DNA of 49,311 nucleotides, from assembly GCA_002495885.1 (NCBI GenBank), contig DAHG01000053.1:1-49311 (forward strand), in the 5' to 3' direction. The position numbers and the translations under genes are program-made. The notes under the pieces were generated by a model. The model saw only the letters and a list, made by a program, of their open reading frames with translations. It did no database searches and had not been told where the DNA came from. Positions 17,700-26,502 of the stretch are shown in pieces. Position 1 is the first letter of the stretch, and each line of letters starts with the position of its first letter. The DNA is from Methanocellaceae archaeon UBA148 (lineage in GTDB: Archaea > Halobacteriota > UBA148).

Positions 17700-18569
17700 A
17701 TGGCTATTTGTTCTGCACCTGGAAAAATATTCTTATGCGGTGAACATGCCGTTGTCTACGGTGAGCCTGCCATCGCGTGTGCCATAGATCTGAGAACCCG
17801 CGTTAGTGTTCAAGAAGGAGAAAAGTCCAAGATAACTAGCCCTTATGTAGCTGGAGCTGTAAAAAAGATTTCTGATCTGGTGAAATTTGAAAAGGTAACC
17901 ATAGATATCCATTCTGACATTCCCGTTGGATCTGGGCTGGGATCCTCTGCTGCTGTTACAATTGCAACTTTGTTTGCACTAAATATGGAACTCGGCGTCG
18001 GTTTGAGCAAAGAGGAGATAGCCCAACTAGGGCATCAGGTTGAAAGAGAAGTACAGGGCGCTGCAAGCTTGACTGACACGTTCGTCTCTACGATGGGCGG
18101 TGTCATTTTTGTGCCATCCTGCAGGAGACTGAATAGCTTGAACTGCGGGATAGTAATCGGAAACACGGGTCTGTCCTCATCAACAAAAGAGATTGTAGGT
18201 GAGGTGGCTAAACTTAAGGACAAGCATCCAGCCATAATTCTACCCATATTCCATACAATTGGAGAATTAGCGAGAAAGGGCGAGTATTTAGTAAATGAGC
18301 GTGATTATAAGAACGTTGGCGAGTTGATGAATATAAATCAAGGTTTGCTCGAATCCTTAGGCGTGGGTTGCCCTGAGTTGTCTGCACAAGTATATGCTGC
18401 GAGAAAAGCTGGTGCTCTCGGCGCAAAGATAACCGGTGCTGGCAAGGGGGGATGTATGGTGGCACTTGTTGACTTTGATAAGATGGAGGAGGTCGCATCG
18501 GCCATAGAAAGCGTTGGTGGAATTGCCATCCATACAAGAGTGACAGAAACAGGTGTAATATATGAGTGA
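17700..18569 (+). CDS. mvk: Mevalonate kinase
   Basis: A GHMP kinase of 289 residues that phosphorylates mevalonate at position 5. It starts APGKIFLCGEHAVVYGEPA (GHMP motif 1 with the family's GEHAVV). The ATP loop is PVGSGLGSSAAVT (about 80-92) and GHMP motif 3 is KITGAGKGGCMVAL near the C-terminus. The spacing of GEHAVVYG and the short length identify archaeal mevalonate kinase rather than phosphomevalonate or homoserine kinase. It opens the isoprenoid operon and overlaps the next gene by eight bases (ATGAGTGA), which implies translational coupling. Confidence 0.95.
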   Translation: MAICSAPGKIFLCGEHAVVYGEPAIACAIDLRTRVSVQEGEKSKITSPYVAGAVKKISDLVKFEKVTIDIHSDIPVGSGLGSSAAVTIATLFALNMELGVGLSKEEIAQLGHQVEREVQGAASLTDTFVSTMGGVIFVPSCRRLNSLNCGIVIGNTGLSSSTKEIVGEVAKLKDKHPAIILPIFHTIGELARKGEYLVNERDYKNVGELMNINQGLLESLGVGCPELSAQVYAARKAGALGAKITGAGKGGCMVALVDFDKMEEVASAIESVGGIAIHTRVTETGVIYE

Positions 18570-19335
18570 TATTAGTGAGGTTACAGTACTAAAGATCGGC
18601 GGAAGTGTCCTAACAGATAAGAGTAAAGAGAAAACTCTTAAATTAGGAGAGATTAATAGAATTGCAAAAGAGGTTGCCTCCGCTGATGTAAAAGATTTAA
18701 TCATAGTACATGGCGCAGGCTCGTTCGGGCATCCACAAGCCAAGAGATTTGACTTAGATGTGCCCGGAAAATGTGGTTATGAGACCATACTTATTCATAA
18801 TATAGTAAAAGAACTCAATAGAGTATTCATCGAAAAATTGGCCGAGAATGGAATGCTTGTTGTGCCCATTCACCCATTAAACTGTACAATCTCTCGAGAG
18901 GGATGGTTAGAAAATATGATGACAGACCAGATCAGATTAATGTTAAAAAATGACATAGTGCCAGTATTTCATGGCGATGTAGTAATGGACAGGATTTGGG
19001 GAAGGGCAATACTATCTGGCGACCAAATAGTCGCCCATGTTGCCAAGTGCTTAAATGCAGGTAGAGTAGGCATCGGGACCAATGTTGACGGGATAATGGA
19101 TGGTAAGAAAGTCCTAGATGTTATCACTCCGGAAGAATTTTGCGGCGTTAAAAAATTACTAAAGGGATCCAGAGATGTTGACGTTACGGGGGGCATGGCC
19201 TCCAAGGCAAATGAGTTGTTTAAACTGGCAGAAGAGGGTATCTCCTCTCACGTATTTAATGCATCAAAAAAAGGTCTTGTCATGAATTTCTTAAGTGGTG
19301 AAAGAAATTTCGGTACCATTATTCGAGGTGATTGA
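18562..19335 (+). CDS. ipk: Isopentenyl phosphate kinase
   Basis: Phosphorylates isopentenyl phosphate to IPP, the last step of the archaeal variant of the mevalonate pathway. It belongs to the amino acid kinase fold: LKIGGSVLTDK at the N-terminus, HGAGSFGHPQAKRF carrying the catalytic histidine typical of IPK, and ISGD-like GRAILSGDQIVAHVA and GTNVDGIMD nucleotide motifs, followed by DVTGGMASK. Length (257) is normal. It overlaps mvk by eight bases and runs into fni, so the three are coupled. Confidence 0.94.
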   Translation: MSDISEVTVLKIGGSVLTDKSKEKTLKLGEINRIAKEVASADVKDLIIVHGAGSFGHPQAKRFDLDVPGKCGYETILIHNIVKELNRVFIEKLAENGMLVVPIHPLNCTISREGWLENMMTDQIRLMLKNDIVPVFHGDVVMDRIWGRAILSGDQIVAHVAKCLNAGRVGIGTNVDGIMDGKKVLDVITPEEFCGVKKLLKGSRDVDVTGGMASKANELFKLAEEGISSHVFNASKKGLVMNFLSGERNFGTIIRGD

Positions 19336-20407
19336 TCTGGACATACCTAACAGAAAGATCGAACATCTGCGGCTTTGTGCAGAGAAGGATGTTGAATCAT
19401 CCTCCAGTGGATTTGATGATATCAGGTTAGTCAATAAGGCGTTACCAGAGATTCACATGGAAAAAATTGACCTAAGCACAGTCTTTCTTGGCAAGCATTT
19501 TAAAGCGCCCATTATGATCGCATCCATGACAGGCGGGCATCCTGAAACAAAGAATGTGAATGAGGCACTAGCAGGAGCGGCGGAGGAGCTTTGTATTGGT
19601 ATAGGGGTGGGCAGCCAAAGGGCAGCTTTAGAGGACCCCAAGCAAGAGGATTCATTTCGTGTCGTCAGAGATGTCGCGCCAAATACATTCATCTACGCAA
19701 ATATAGGTGCTGCCCAGCTGAAGGAATATGGCATAAGCGAGATCGAACGAGCGATAGAAATGGTCGATGCAGATGCCTTATCTATTCACCTGAACTTTTT
19801 GCAGGAGGCAATTCAACTGGAGGGGGGGGTTGATGCCAGAAATTGCATTAAAGCGATTCGTGCAATATGTGATGAAGTTAGCGTTCCTGTGATAGTAAAA
19901 GAGACTGGTGCGGGGATATCACATGCCGTTGCAGTAGCGTTAAAAGAGGCGGGTGCTGCTGCGATAGACGTTGGAGGACTTGGAGGTACTTCCTGGGCGG
20001 GCGTAGAGGCTTATCGAGCAAGGGCAGAAGGAGATAAAATATCAGAACATCTGGGTAAATTGTTCTGGAACTGGGGTATTCCTACCGCCATCAGCATCGT
20101 CGAATCGTCTGTTGGTGTTCCGATCATTGCAACTGGTGGCATACGCAATGGCATACACATGGCAAAGTGTATTACTCTCGGAGCCTCTCTTTGTGGGGTT
20201 GCACTGCCCTTAGTGGGGCCTGCCCTGAAAGGCAAGCAAGAGGTAGTTGATACACTTAAAAGGATGATGGAGGAGCTGAAAGTAGCGATGTTTTTAATGG
20301 GTTGCACTTTCATAAAAGATTTGGGCAACGCTCAACTCATCATAACAGGTGAGACGAGGGAGTCTCTAGAACAAAGAGGATTTAATACAGCGAGGTTTTC
20401 AAGATGA
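19295..20407 (+). CDS. fni: Isopentenyl-diphosphate delta-isomerase, type 2
   Basis: An FMN/NAD(P)H-dependent isomerase converting IPP to DMAPP. Family features include RKIEHLRLCAEKDVE, PIMIASMTGGHPE, IGVGSQRAALEDP, SIHLNFLQEAIQLEGG with the conserved glutamine, VIVKETGAGIS, IDVGGLGGTSWAGVEAYR and ATGGIRNGIHMAKCI. The start is uncertain: GTG at 19295 would overlap ipk by 41 bases, whereas GTG at 19331 (VIDLDIPNRKIEH) would overlap by only five and match the usual N-terminus better. The 3' end overlaps the next gene by four bases (ATGA). Confidence 0.94.
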   Translation: MVKEISVPLFEVIDLDIPNRKIEHLRLCAEKDVESSSSGFDDIRLVNKALPEIHMEKIDLSTVFLGKHFKAPIMIASMTGGHPETKNVNEALAGAAEELCIGIGVGSQRAALEDPKQEDSFRVVRDVAPNTFIYANIGAAQLKEYGISEIERAIEMVDADALSIHLNFLQEAIQLEGGVDARNCIKAIRAICDEVSVPVIVKETGAGISHAVAVALKEAGAAAIDVGGLGGTSWAGVEAYRARAEGDKISEHLGKLFWNWGIPTAISIVESSVGVPIIATGGIRNGIHMAKCITLGASLCGVALPLVGPALKGKQEVVDTLKRMMEELKVAMFLMGCTFIKDLGNAQLIITGETRESLEQRGFNTARFSR

Positions 20408-21738
20408 CAGATATAGGAATCATTGCAGTCGGAGGATATGACGAAGTTGGGAGAAACATGACTGCGATACGATATGGAGAGGAGATAGTGATAATGGATA
20501 TGGGTCTTCGCCTCGATAGGGTTCAAATTCATGAGGATGCAGAAACGGAAAAAATGCACTCATTAGACCTTATCAAGGCTGGCGCCATACCAGATGACAC
20601 GGTAATGAACAATATTGAGGGCACCGTCAAAGCCATTGTCTGCACACATGGTCATTTGGATCACATAGGTGCAATCCCAAAACTAGCGCATCGATATAAT
20701 GCCCCCATCATAAGCACTCCATACACAATTGAGCTAATATCACAACAGATCTCCTCAGAGAGGAAATTCGGTGTGGAAAATGAGCTACGCATACTAAATG
20801 CTGGTGAGACTTACCCCATCACAGAGGATATTTCGGTTGAGTTTATTGGAGGACAGCATAGCATAATTGATTGTGTATTTGCTGCGATCCACACCCCACA
20901 GGGAATAGTCCTCTATGCCAACGACTTTAAGCTGGATAGAACGCCGGTTCTCGGAGATGCGCCTGACTTTGATCGGTTAAAAAGTTTAGGCAAGGAGGGG
21001 GTAGTTGCCATGATCGCCGAGAGTACCAATGTTCAGCGGTCTGGCAAGACTCCATCGGAGCAGATCGCGCGTGATTTGGTCACTGATGTGCTGGTAGGCA
21101 CTGAAGAAACAAAATCTGGTGTGCTTGTAACGACGTTCTCCTCACATATTGCACGAATCAAAACGATAGTTGAAGCAGCCGAAAAAATGGGAAGACGTCC
21201 ACTCTTACTTGGCAGATCTATGGAAAAGTATTCTGAAGCTGCAAAGCGGTTAGGCTATATCGATTTCTCTGCAGAAGTGCGTGGAAGTAGAAGATCGATC
21301 GACAAAGTTCTTAAAAGGGTCATGACAGAGGGCAAGGATGAATACTTGATGATCTTGACCGGACACCAAGGAGAGCCTGGTGCTGTCCTCTCCCGAATAG
21401 CAAATGCGTCAACCCCCTATGAGGTCGAGAAGGGGGATAAGGTCATATTCTCAGCGAACGTGATACCAAATCCACTTAGTGCCGCTAACAGATATATTAT
21501 CGAGACTAAGCTACGAATGAAAGGCGTTAGGATATACGATAATGTGCACGTTTCTGGACATGCATCCAGAGAGGATCACTGGGAGTTACTCAGAATGGTC
21601 AATCCAGAACAAGTCATACCATCCCATGGAGAACTTAGCATGACTTCTGCATATGCAGAATTGGCGGAAGAGGCTGGCTATGTATTAGGCGATACTGTGC
21701 ATGTTTTACGCAATGGACAAGAGCTTTGTCTCAGGTGA
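20404..21738 (+). CDS. rnj: Archaeal RNase J (beta-CASP exoribonuclease)
   Basis: A metallo-beta-lactamase/beta-CASP RNase of 444 residues. The metal motif is CTHGHLDHIGAIPKLA (about residues 80-95), followed by GGQHSIIDCVFAAI, YANDFKLD and AESTNVQRSGKTPSE. The beta-CASP region includes VTTFSSHIARIKTI, ILTGHQGEPGAVLSRIA and the final VHVSGHASREDH and IPSHGE histidines. Euryarchaeal members are 5'-3' exoribonucleases. The gene is commonly embedded in the archaeal isoprenoid operon, as here; why is not clear. Its ATG overlaps the fni stop and its end is six bases before the preferred idsA start. Confidence 0.93.
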   Translation: MTDIGIIAVGGYDEVGRNMTAIRYGEEIVIMDMGLRLDRVQIHEDAETEKMHSLDLIKAGAIPDDTVMNNIEGTVKAIVCTHGHLDHIGAIPKLAHRYNAPIISTPYTIELISQQISSERKFGVENELRILNAGETYPITEDISVEFIGGQHSIIDCVFAAIHTPQGIVLYANDFKLDRTPVLGDAPDFDRLKSLGKEGVVAMIAESTNVQRSGKTPSEQIARDLVTDVLVGTEETKSGVLVTTFSSHIARIKTIVEAAEKMGRRPLLLGRSMEKYSEAAKRLGYIDFSAEVRGSRRSIDKVLKRVMTEGKDEYLMILTGHQGEPGAVLSRIANASTPYEVEKGDKVIFSANVIPNPLSAANRYIIETKLRMKGVRIYDNVHVSGHASREDHWELLRMVNPEQVIPSHGELSMTSAYAELAEEAGYVLGDTVHVLRNGQELCLR

Positions 21739-21743
21739 TGTTC

Positions 21744-22706
21744 ATGCATATGCTCGATGAAATCAAAAAAAGGGGAAAGATGGTAGATGAGGCCATAGGG
21801 CAACTATTGCCCATCATCCATCCAGATGGGCTTTATCAAGCAGCTCGATACTTAGTTGACGCCGGAGGCAAACGAATTCGTCCTGCTATGTTGATGCTGG
21901 CAGCCGAGTCAGTTGGTGGTGACGTAAAAAAAGTCCTTCCTGCAGCAGTTTCCATAGAACTCATCCATAATTTCACGCTTATTCACGACGATATCATGGA
22001 CCAAGACGAAATACGAAGAGGTAATCCAACAGTTCATGTAAAATGGGGATTGCCAGCAGCGATATTAGCAGGAAACACGCTCTATTCGAAGGCATTCGAG
22101 ATCATAACAAACGTCGATGCTCCGCCGAAGATAGTAAAACGCTGTCTGTGCATTCTCTCGAAAACATGTACAGATATCTGTGAAGGTCAATGGATGGACA
22201 TGGAACTCGCGAAACAAAGCTCTGTTAGCGAGGGCGAATACATCAAGATGGTCCAAAAGAAGACAAGCGTCCTATTTGCAACATCTGCCATGATCGGCAG
22301 CTTGTTCGGTGGTGCAACCACTGAGATCGCGGACACATTATGGCAAGCAGAAAGCACAATTGGAGTTGGATTTCAAATACGTGATGATGTGTTAGACTTG
22401 ATCACACCAGAAGCGCGACTTGGAAAAAGGAGAGGTAATGACCTCATGGAAGGGAAAAAGACATTGATAATAATCAATGCGCTCACAAAAGGCGTTAAAT
22501 TGGATGTACCTAGCAGAGACTCTTCCAGAGAAGAGATCAACGATGCAGTTCAGCAATTAATGGACATTGGATCAATTGATTATGCGATGGAGAAGGCACT
22601 TGAATTAGTGGAACAGGGGAAATCCAAGTTAGATGTGTTGCCAGATTCCAGTGCAAAGGAATTATTAATAGAGTTGGCAGATTATATGGTTACTCGCACA
22701 TATTAA
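21744..22706 (+). CDS. idsA: Geranylgeranyl diphosphate synthase (short-chain prenyl transferase)
   Basis: Condenses IPP with allylic diphosphates to give C15-C20 chains for ether lipids. The first aspartate-rich motif is LIHDDIMDQDEIRRGNPTVH, the second GFQIRDDVLDLI, with the GGKRIRPAM loop near the N-terminus. The length of about 320 residues is typical. The ATG at 21744 is chosen because GGTGAT lies just upstream, overlapping the rnj stop; a TTG at 21726 would overlap rnj by 13 bases. It is the last gene of the mvk operon. Confidence 0.93.
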   Translation: MHMLDEIKKRGKMVDEAIGQLLPIIHPDGLYQAARYLVDAGGKRIRPAMLMLAAESVGGDVKKVLPAAVSIELIHNFTLIHDDIMDQDEIRRGNPTVHVKWGLPAAILAGNTLYSKAFEIITNVDAPPKIVKRCLCILSKTCTDICEGQWMDMELAKQSSVSEGEYIKMVQKKTSVLFATSAMIGSLFGGATTEIADTLWQAESTIGVGFQIRDDVLDLITPEARLGKRRGNDLMEGKKTLIIINALTKGVKLDVPSRDSSREEINDAVQQLMDIGSIDYAMEKALELVEQGKSKLDVLPDSSAKELLIELADYMVTRTY

Positions 22707-22711
22707 ACTTT

Positions 22712-23230
22712 TAACACATATTCGGGTATAAGTCCCCCGCTGCCAGTTCTCCGAGACCTAATTCAAGCGCTTTAATCGACTTCTTTGCCCCCCTAAATAA
22801 ACTCGATGTCTTTGGGATTGCTAAATATTTTATGCCCTGCGGCATTGAACCTCAAAATATCTTTCACCTTGTACTGCCATTACATTTGTCACCGTGAGTA
22901 GGTCTCTAAAGGTATGTCTCACATGGGGCAGGATAGTTGCATTCTTTAAAGATGACTCTGCCCTTTATCAAATATGCCAGCACCTAAAGCTAGGGGGAAC
23001 AGGGATTTTACCTCATCTTTCTTTTAAGTAATGTGAGCCAAAAAATAATCTCGTTATAGTTCAATGATGCTTTTTGTCGCTAACCTTTTTTTCTTGGAAA
23101 AATTATCTGTAAAATGAAAGAAGTTCCTGTCGCACCATTACCTAGAATTACGTTTGACTTTCCAAATGATGTTTCCATCGTCTCTGCCATTTCACTTAGA
23201 GTCTCACTTAAGTTTTTGTTACCATAATTT
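22712..23230 (-). pseudogene. Heavily decayed protein-coding gene of unknown family
   Basis: The minus strand contains protein-like pieces in shifting frames. From 23230 downward they read ETLSEMAETMETSFGKSN, then NYNEIIFWLTLLKRK, then VKSLFPLALGAGIFDKG, then HVRHTFRDLLTVTNVMAV and GERYFEV, then AAGHKIFSNPKDIEFI, and finally GAKKSIKALELGLGELAAGD to a TAA near 22706. At least four or five frame changes or stops are needed to connect them, giving an ancestral protein of roughly 170 residues. I cannot assign the family. This looks like an old, inactive gene rather than simple intergenic DNA. The exact limits are approximate. Confidence 0.4.
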
Positions 23231-23258
23231 CAAGTAATACAAAAATAGGATAGTACCG

Positions 23259-24941
23259 ATGAAAGAATCGATAGAAGAAGTAATTGAAAAACATGCATTA
23301 CAGAATGCACTCAAATACGATTCCACCCCCAAAGCGGATGCTGTAATGGGTAAGGTGTTAGGCGAGTGCCCAGGGCTTAGAACAAAGACAAGTGAAATTT
23401 CACCCCTAATCCAAGGACTCATAGAGAAAGTAAGTTCGATGACCTCTGCTGAACGTTCGGCACGACTCCAGCAAATTGCACCTGAATTGATGGTACCTAA
23501 AAAAAAGGAGAGAAGATGTGGACTCCCACCTTTGGAGGCTGGAGAGAAAGTGACTATGAGGATTGCACCCAATCCAAATGGACCACCGACATTGGGAAAC
23601 GCAAGAGGCATAATTATCAATCACGAGTATGCACAAATGTACAACGGCAAGTTCATCCTTCGATTTGATGATACCGACCCAAAGACTAAAAGACCCATAT
23701 TGGAAGCCTATGAGTGGTACAAAGAGGATTGTGAATGGTTAGGCGCTAATCCCAATGAGATCGTGACGGCCTCTGATCGAATTGAAGAGTATTATCAGTA
23801 TGCCGAGAAGCTCATAAAAATGGGCAAGGCGTATATCTGTTTCTGTGATAAAGAGAAATTCAAGATTTTTAAAGATTCCATGAGAGCTTGTCCGCATCGA
23901 GAACAAGACGTAGAGGCCAACCTGAATTACTGGAAAAAAATGTTGGCTGGCGGATATGACGAAGGAGAGGCTGTTTTGCGGATAAAGACAGATATCCTAC
24001 ATAAAGACCCTGCCCTACGTGATTGGGTTGCTCTCAGGGTCGTCAAAGAGTCACATCCCAGAGTAGGACGCAAATATGATGTCTGGCCCATGTTGGATTT
24101 TGAATCTGCGATGGAGGATCACTTGCTTAGAGTCACACACATAATAAGGGGAAAGGACTTGATGGACAGTGAAAAAAGGCAAAAATTCATCTATGACTAT
24201 TTTGGGTGGAAATATCCTAAGACAAGTCACTGGGGGCGTATAAGAATTCATGAATTCGGCAAGTTCAGCACAAGTGAAATAAAGAGTGCAATCGACAAAG
24301 GAGAATATAGGGGCTGGGACGATCCGCGTCTACCAACAGTGCGGGCCCTGAGGAGAAGGGGGATTCAAGCAGAGGCCATCAGAAATTTCATGATCGATCT
24401 CGGCATGAGTGAGACCGATATAGCAGTTAGCATGGACACACTATATGCCGAAAACAGGAAAATTGTAGATACTATCGCTAATAGGTACTTCTTCGTTTGG
24501 GATCCCATACACTTAGACATAGAGAACGCGATGCCAACTGTGGCAAAAGCTCCACTACATCCTACAGAAAGAAGAGGCTTGAGAGAGATCTCAGTACAGG
24601 GAGAAGTTTTTGTATGCAAAGATGACTTACAAGGCATCAAGAAAGGCGATAAGCTACGGCTTAAGGACTTGTACAATATCCAAATCACCGGCTTATGCCC
24701 ACTTAGGGCAGAGTATATCGGGAACGATTTAAGTATCACCAAAAAAGGCGCTACTATCATTCACTGGTGTCCTCCAGAAGGAGTTAAAGTCAAAGTGATA
24801 GGTCCAGAGCGAGAGTATACAGGTATTGGAGAAAGAGGGATCAGCTCAGAGTTAGGGAACATCGTCCAATTTGAACGGTTCGGATTCGTGAGGATAGATA
24901 CCATAAATGATGAAATAGTGGCATATTTTGCGCACAAGTAG
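23259..24941 (+). CDS. gltX: Glutamyl-tRNA synthetase (archaeal, probably non-discriminating)
   Basis: Class I aminoacyl-tRNA synthetase of 560 residues, archaeal/eukaryal branch (related to GlnRS). After an N-terminal helical region of about 100 residues comes the HIGH-equivalent RIAPNPNGPPTLGNARG, then LRFDDTDPKTKRP. The KMSKS-equivalent is GKFSTSEIKSAI. The C-terminal half is the all-beta anticodon domain. Archaea usually charge both tRNA-Glu and tRNA-Gln with Glu, the latter then amidated by GatDE; non-discrimination is inferred from that. The start is ATG 23259. It runs in the same direction as the ribosomal protein genes downstream but has a separate TATA-like element between. Confidence 0.95.
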   Translation: MKESIEEVIEKHALQNALKYDSTPKADAVMGKVLGECPGLRTKTSEISPLIQGLIEKVSSMTSAERSARLQQIAPELMVPKKKERRCGLPPLEAGEKVTMRIAPNPNGPPTLGNARGIIINHEYAQMYNGKFILRFDDTDPKTKRPILEAYEWYKEDCEWLGANPNEIVTASDRIEEYYQYAEKLIKMGKAYICFCDKEKFKIFKDSMRACPHREQDVEANLNYWKKMLAGGYDEGEAVLRIKTDILHKDPALRDWVALRVVKESHPRVGRKYDVWPMLDFESAMEDHLLRVTHIIRGKDLMDSEKRQKFIYDYFGWKYPKTSHWGRIRIHEFGKFSTSEIKSAIDKGEYRGWDDPRLPTVRALRRRGIQAEAIRNFMIDLGMSETDIAVSMDTLYAENRKIVDTIANRYFFVWDPIHLDIENAMPTVAKAPLHPTERRGLREISVQGEVFVCKDDLQGIKKGDKLRLKDLYNIQITGLCPLRAEYIGNDLSITKKGATIIHWCPPEGVKVKVIGPEREYTGIGERGISSELGNIVQFERFGFVRIDTINDEIVAYFAHK

Positions 24942-24956
24942 AGCATTGAGCAGAAG

Positions 24957-24965
24957 GTATAAAAG
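24957..24965 (+). promoter_or_regulatory. TATA-like box for the rpl7ae operon
   Basis: The sequence GTATAAAAG, just after the gltX stop and about 80 bases before the rpl7ae ATG, matches an archaeal TATA element. A transcript would start near 24990 with a leader of about 55 bases. This is a sequence call only. Confidence 0.45.
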
Positions 24966-25043
24966 GCAATGAGTTAATACTAATAGCTCAACACTTCACA
25001 ATCGATGATTGATGAAGGACTTAGTCCAGAATGAGGTTAGAAA

Positions 25044-25412
25044 ATGGCAAAACCGATATATGTTCGATTTGAGGTTCCAAAAGAGTTAGAGGACCAAGCA
25101 TTAGAATTGTTGGAATTGGCAAGGGACACAGGTAAAATCAAAAAAGGCTCAAACGAAGTCACGAAAGCAATCGAGCGAGGCATCGCAAAACTTGTTTTCA
25201 TGGGGGAGGATGTCCAACCAGAGGAGATCGTTATGCATATACCTCCTTTATGCGATGAAAAGAATACACCCTACATATATGTCCGCAAGCAAGATGAACT
25301 TGGTGCTGCAGCAGGATTAAATGTTGGTTGCGTGTCCGCTGCGATCATAGATGCAGGCAAAGGCAAAGATCTCATTGAAGAGATTGCACAAAAAATTAAA
25401 GCGTTAAAGTGA
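25044..25412 (+). CDS. rpl7ae: Ribosomal protein L7Ae
   Basis: A 122-residue kink-turn RNA-binding protein. Signatures include KGSNEVTKAIERGIAKLVFMGED and PEEIVMHIPPLCDEKNTPY, the classic L7Ae RNA-contact region. In archaea it belongs to the ribosome, to box C/D and H/ACA RNPs, and to RNase P. It is the first gene of the compact run rpl7ae-rps28e-rpl24e-ndk, the standard archaeal order. Confidence 0.97.
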   Translation: MAKPIYVRFEVPKELEDQALELLELARDTGKIKKGSNEVTKAIERGIAKLVFMGEDVQPEEIVMHIPPLCDEKNTPYIYVRKQDELGAAAGLNVGCVSAAIIDAGKGKDLIEEIAQKIKALK

Positions 25413-25417
25413 TCTAA

Positions 25418-25633
25418 ATGGCAGAAGATGATGGAGTTGTCCCAGCAGAAGTTATACAAGTGCTTGGCAGGACGGGAATGCATGGAGAAGCCGTCCAGAT
25501 CAATTGTCGGATTCTTGATGGAACCAATAAGGGAAGGATAATCACTCGTAATTGTATGGGACCAGTGCGCTTAGGTGACATCCTAATGTTACTTGAGACT
25601 GCAAGAGAAGCTAAGAAACTGACGACGCGGTGA
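25418..25633 (+). CDS. rps28e: Ribosomal protein S28e
   Basis: A 71-residue small-subunit protein with the invariant core VIQVLGRTGMHGEAVQ and the C-terminal REAKKLTTR (family consensus REARRLR-like). It begins five bases after the rpl7ae stop and its own stop codon lies within the GGTGA ribosome site of rpl24e. Confidence 0.97.
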   Translation: MAEDDGVVPAEVIQVLGRTGMHGEAVQINCRILDGTNKGRIITRNCMGPVRLGDILMLLETAREAKKLTTR

Positions 25634-25639
25634 AACCTG

Positions 25640-25897
25640 ATGGAAAATAAATGTTCTTTCTGTGGTAAATCCATAGAGCCAGGAACAGGCAAGATGTTTG
25701 TTCAAAGTGATGGAGCCGTATCCTTCTTTTGCTCCTCAAAATGTGAGAATAACGTTGCTCTTGGCAGGGTCTCTCGAAGAATAGGGTGGATAAGGAAAAA
25801 AGCAAAGAAAACGACCGAAAGTAAACCAAAGGAGAAAGTCGAGAAGCCAAAACCAGCAAGGAAGCCCAAGCCAAAATCGAAGAAAAAAACCGAGTGA
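25640..25897 (+). CDS. rpl24e: Ribosomal protein L24e
   Basis: An 85-residue zinc-ribbon ribosomal protein: CSFCGKSIEPGTGKMFV followed by FFCSSKCENN, giving the four zinc cysteines (C-x2-C ... C-x3-C). It continues LGRVSRRIGWIRKKAKK as expected. The last 25 residues are an unusually long lysine/proline-rich tail (KPKEKVEKPKPARKP...), longer than the roughly 60-residue minimal archaeal form. It starts six bases after rps28e with GGTGA upstream. Confidence 0.96.
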   Translation: MENKCSFCGKSIEPGTGKMFVQSDGAVSFFCSSKCENNVALGRVSRRIGWIRKKAKKTTESKPKEKVEKPKPARKPKPKSKKKTE

Positions 25898-25910
25898 TTC
25901 GCATAGGGAT

Positions 25911-26336
25911 ATGGAAAAAATAGAGCGCACGCTCCTGCTGATAAAACCAGATGGGGTCAAAAGAGGATTGATAGGAGAGATTATTCGTCGCATCGAGCAA
26001 AAAGGGCTAAAGATAACTGCGCTCAAGATGGTCTCTGTTGATGAACAAACTGCAAGACGACTTTATGCAGAGCATGTTCATAAGCCGTTTTTCAGCTCGC
26101 TGGTTGATTATATCATGTCTGGCCCTATCGTGGCGACGGCCCTTGAAGGAAAAAATGTTGTATCGGTTGTAAGAACCATGATTGGTGCTACAGATCCTTC
26201 TAAAGCTAGTAAAGGCACGATTAGAGGGGATTTTGCCCCCAGCGTCACGCAAAACACAGTTCATGCGTCCGATTCGTTGGAGAGCGCGAAGAGGGAAATC
26301 AGCATATTTTTCGATGATGCTGAACTTATTGAATAA
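25911..26336 (+). CDS. ndk: Nucleoside diphosphate kinase
   Basis: A 141-residue enzyme that balances nucleoside triphosphate pools through a phosphohistidine intermediate. It shows LLLIKPDGVKRGLIGEI at the N-terminus, GATDPSKASKGTIRGDF, and the catalytic histidine in NTVHASDSLESA. It lies 13 bases after rpl24e in the conserved archaeal position before infB. Confidence 0.97.
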   Translation: MEKIERTLLLIKPDGVKRGLIGEIIRRIEQKGLKITALKMVSVDEQTARRLYAEHVHKPFFSSLVDYIMSGPIVATALEGKNVVSVVRTMIGATDPSKASKGTIRGDFAPSVTQNTVHASDSLESAKREISIFFDDAELIE

Positions 26337-26464
26337 ATGCCGTTGAAAGGATATTTGGGGATATTTAACTAATCTGCACGCCCAACCTAGGTATTCATCT
26401 CAGACAGTTACTTCGTATAACGGAACCTTTTACTGTACTACAAAACAATTTGGCATCCCCAACA

Positions 26465-26475
26465 TTCTTATATAT
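26465..26475 (+). promoter_or_regulatory. TATA-like box for infB
   Basis: The element TTCTTATATAT lies about 30-38 bases before the infB ATG at 26503. A start site about 25 bases downstream would give a transcript with almost no leader. The 166-base gap from ndk supports an independent promoter. Confidence 0.5.
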
Positions 26476-26502
26476 TGTCTCGGAATAACTAAGCAGACCA
26501 AG

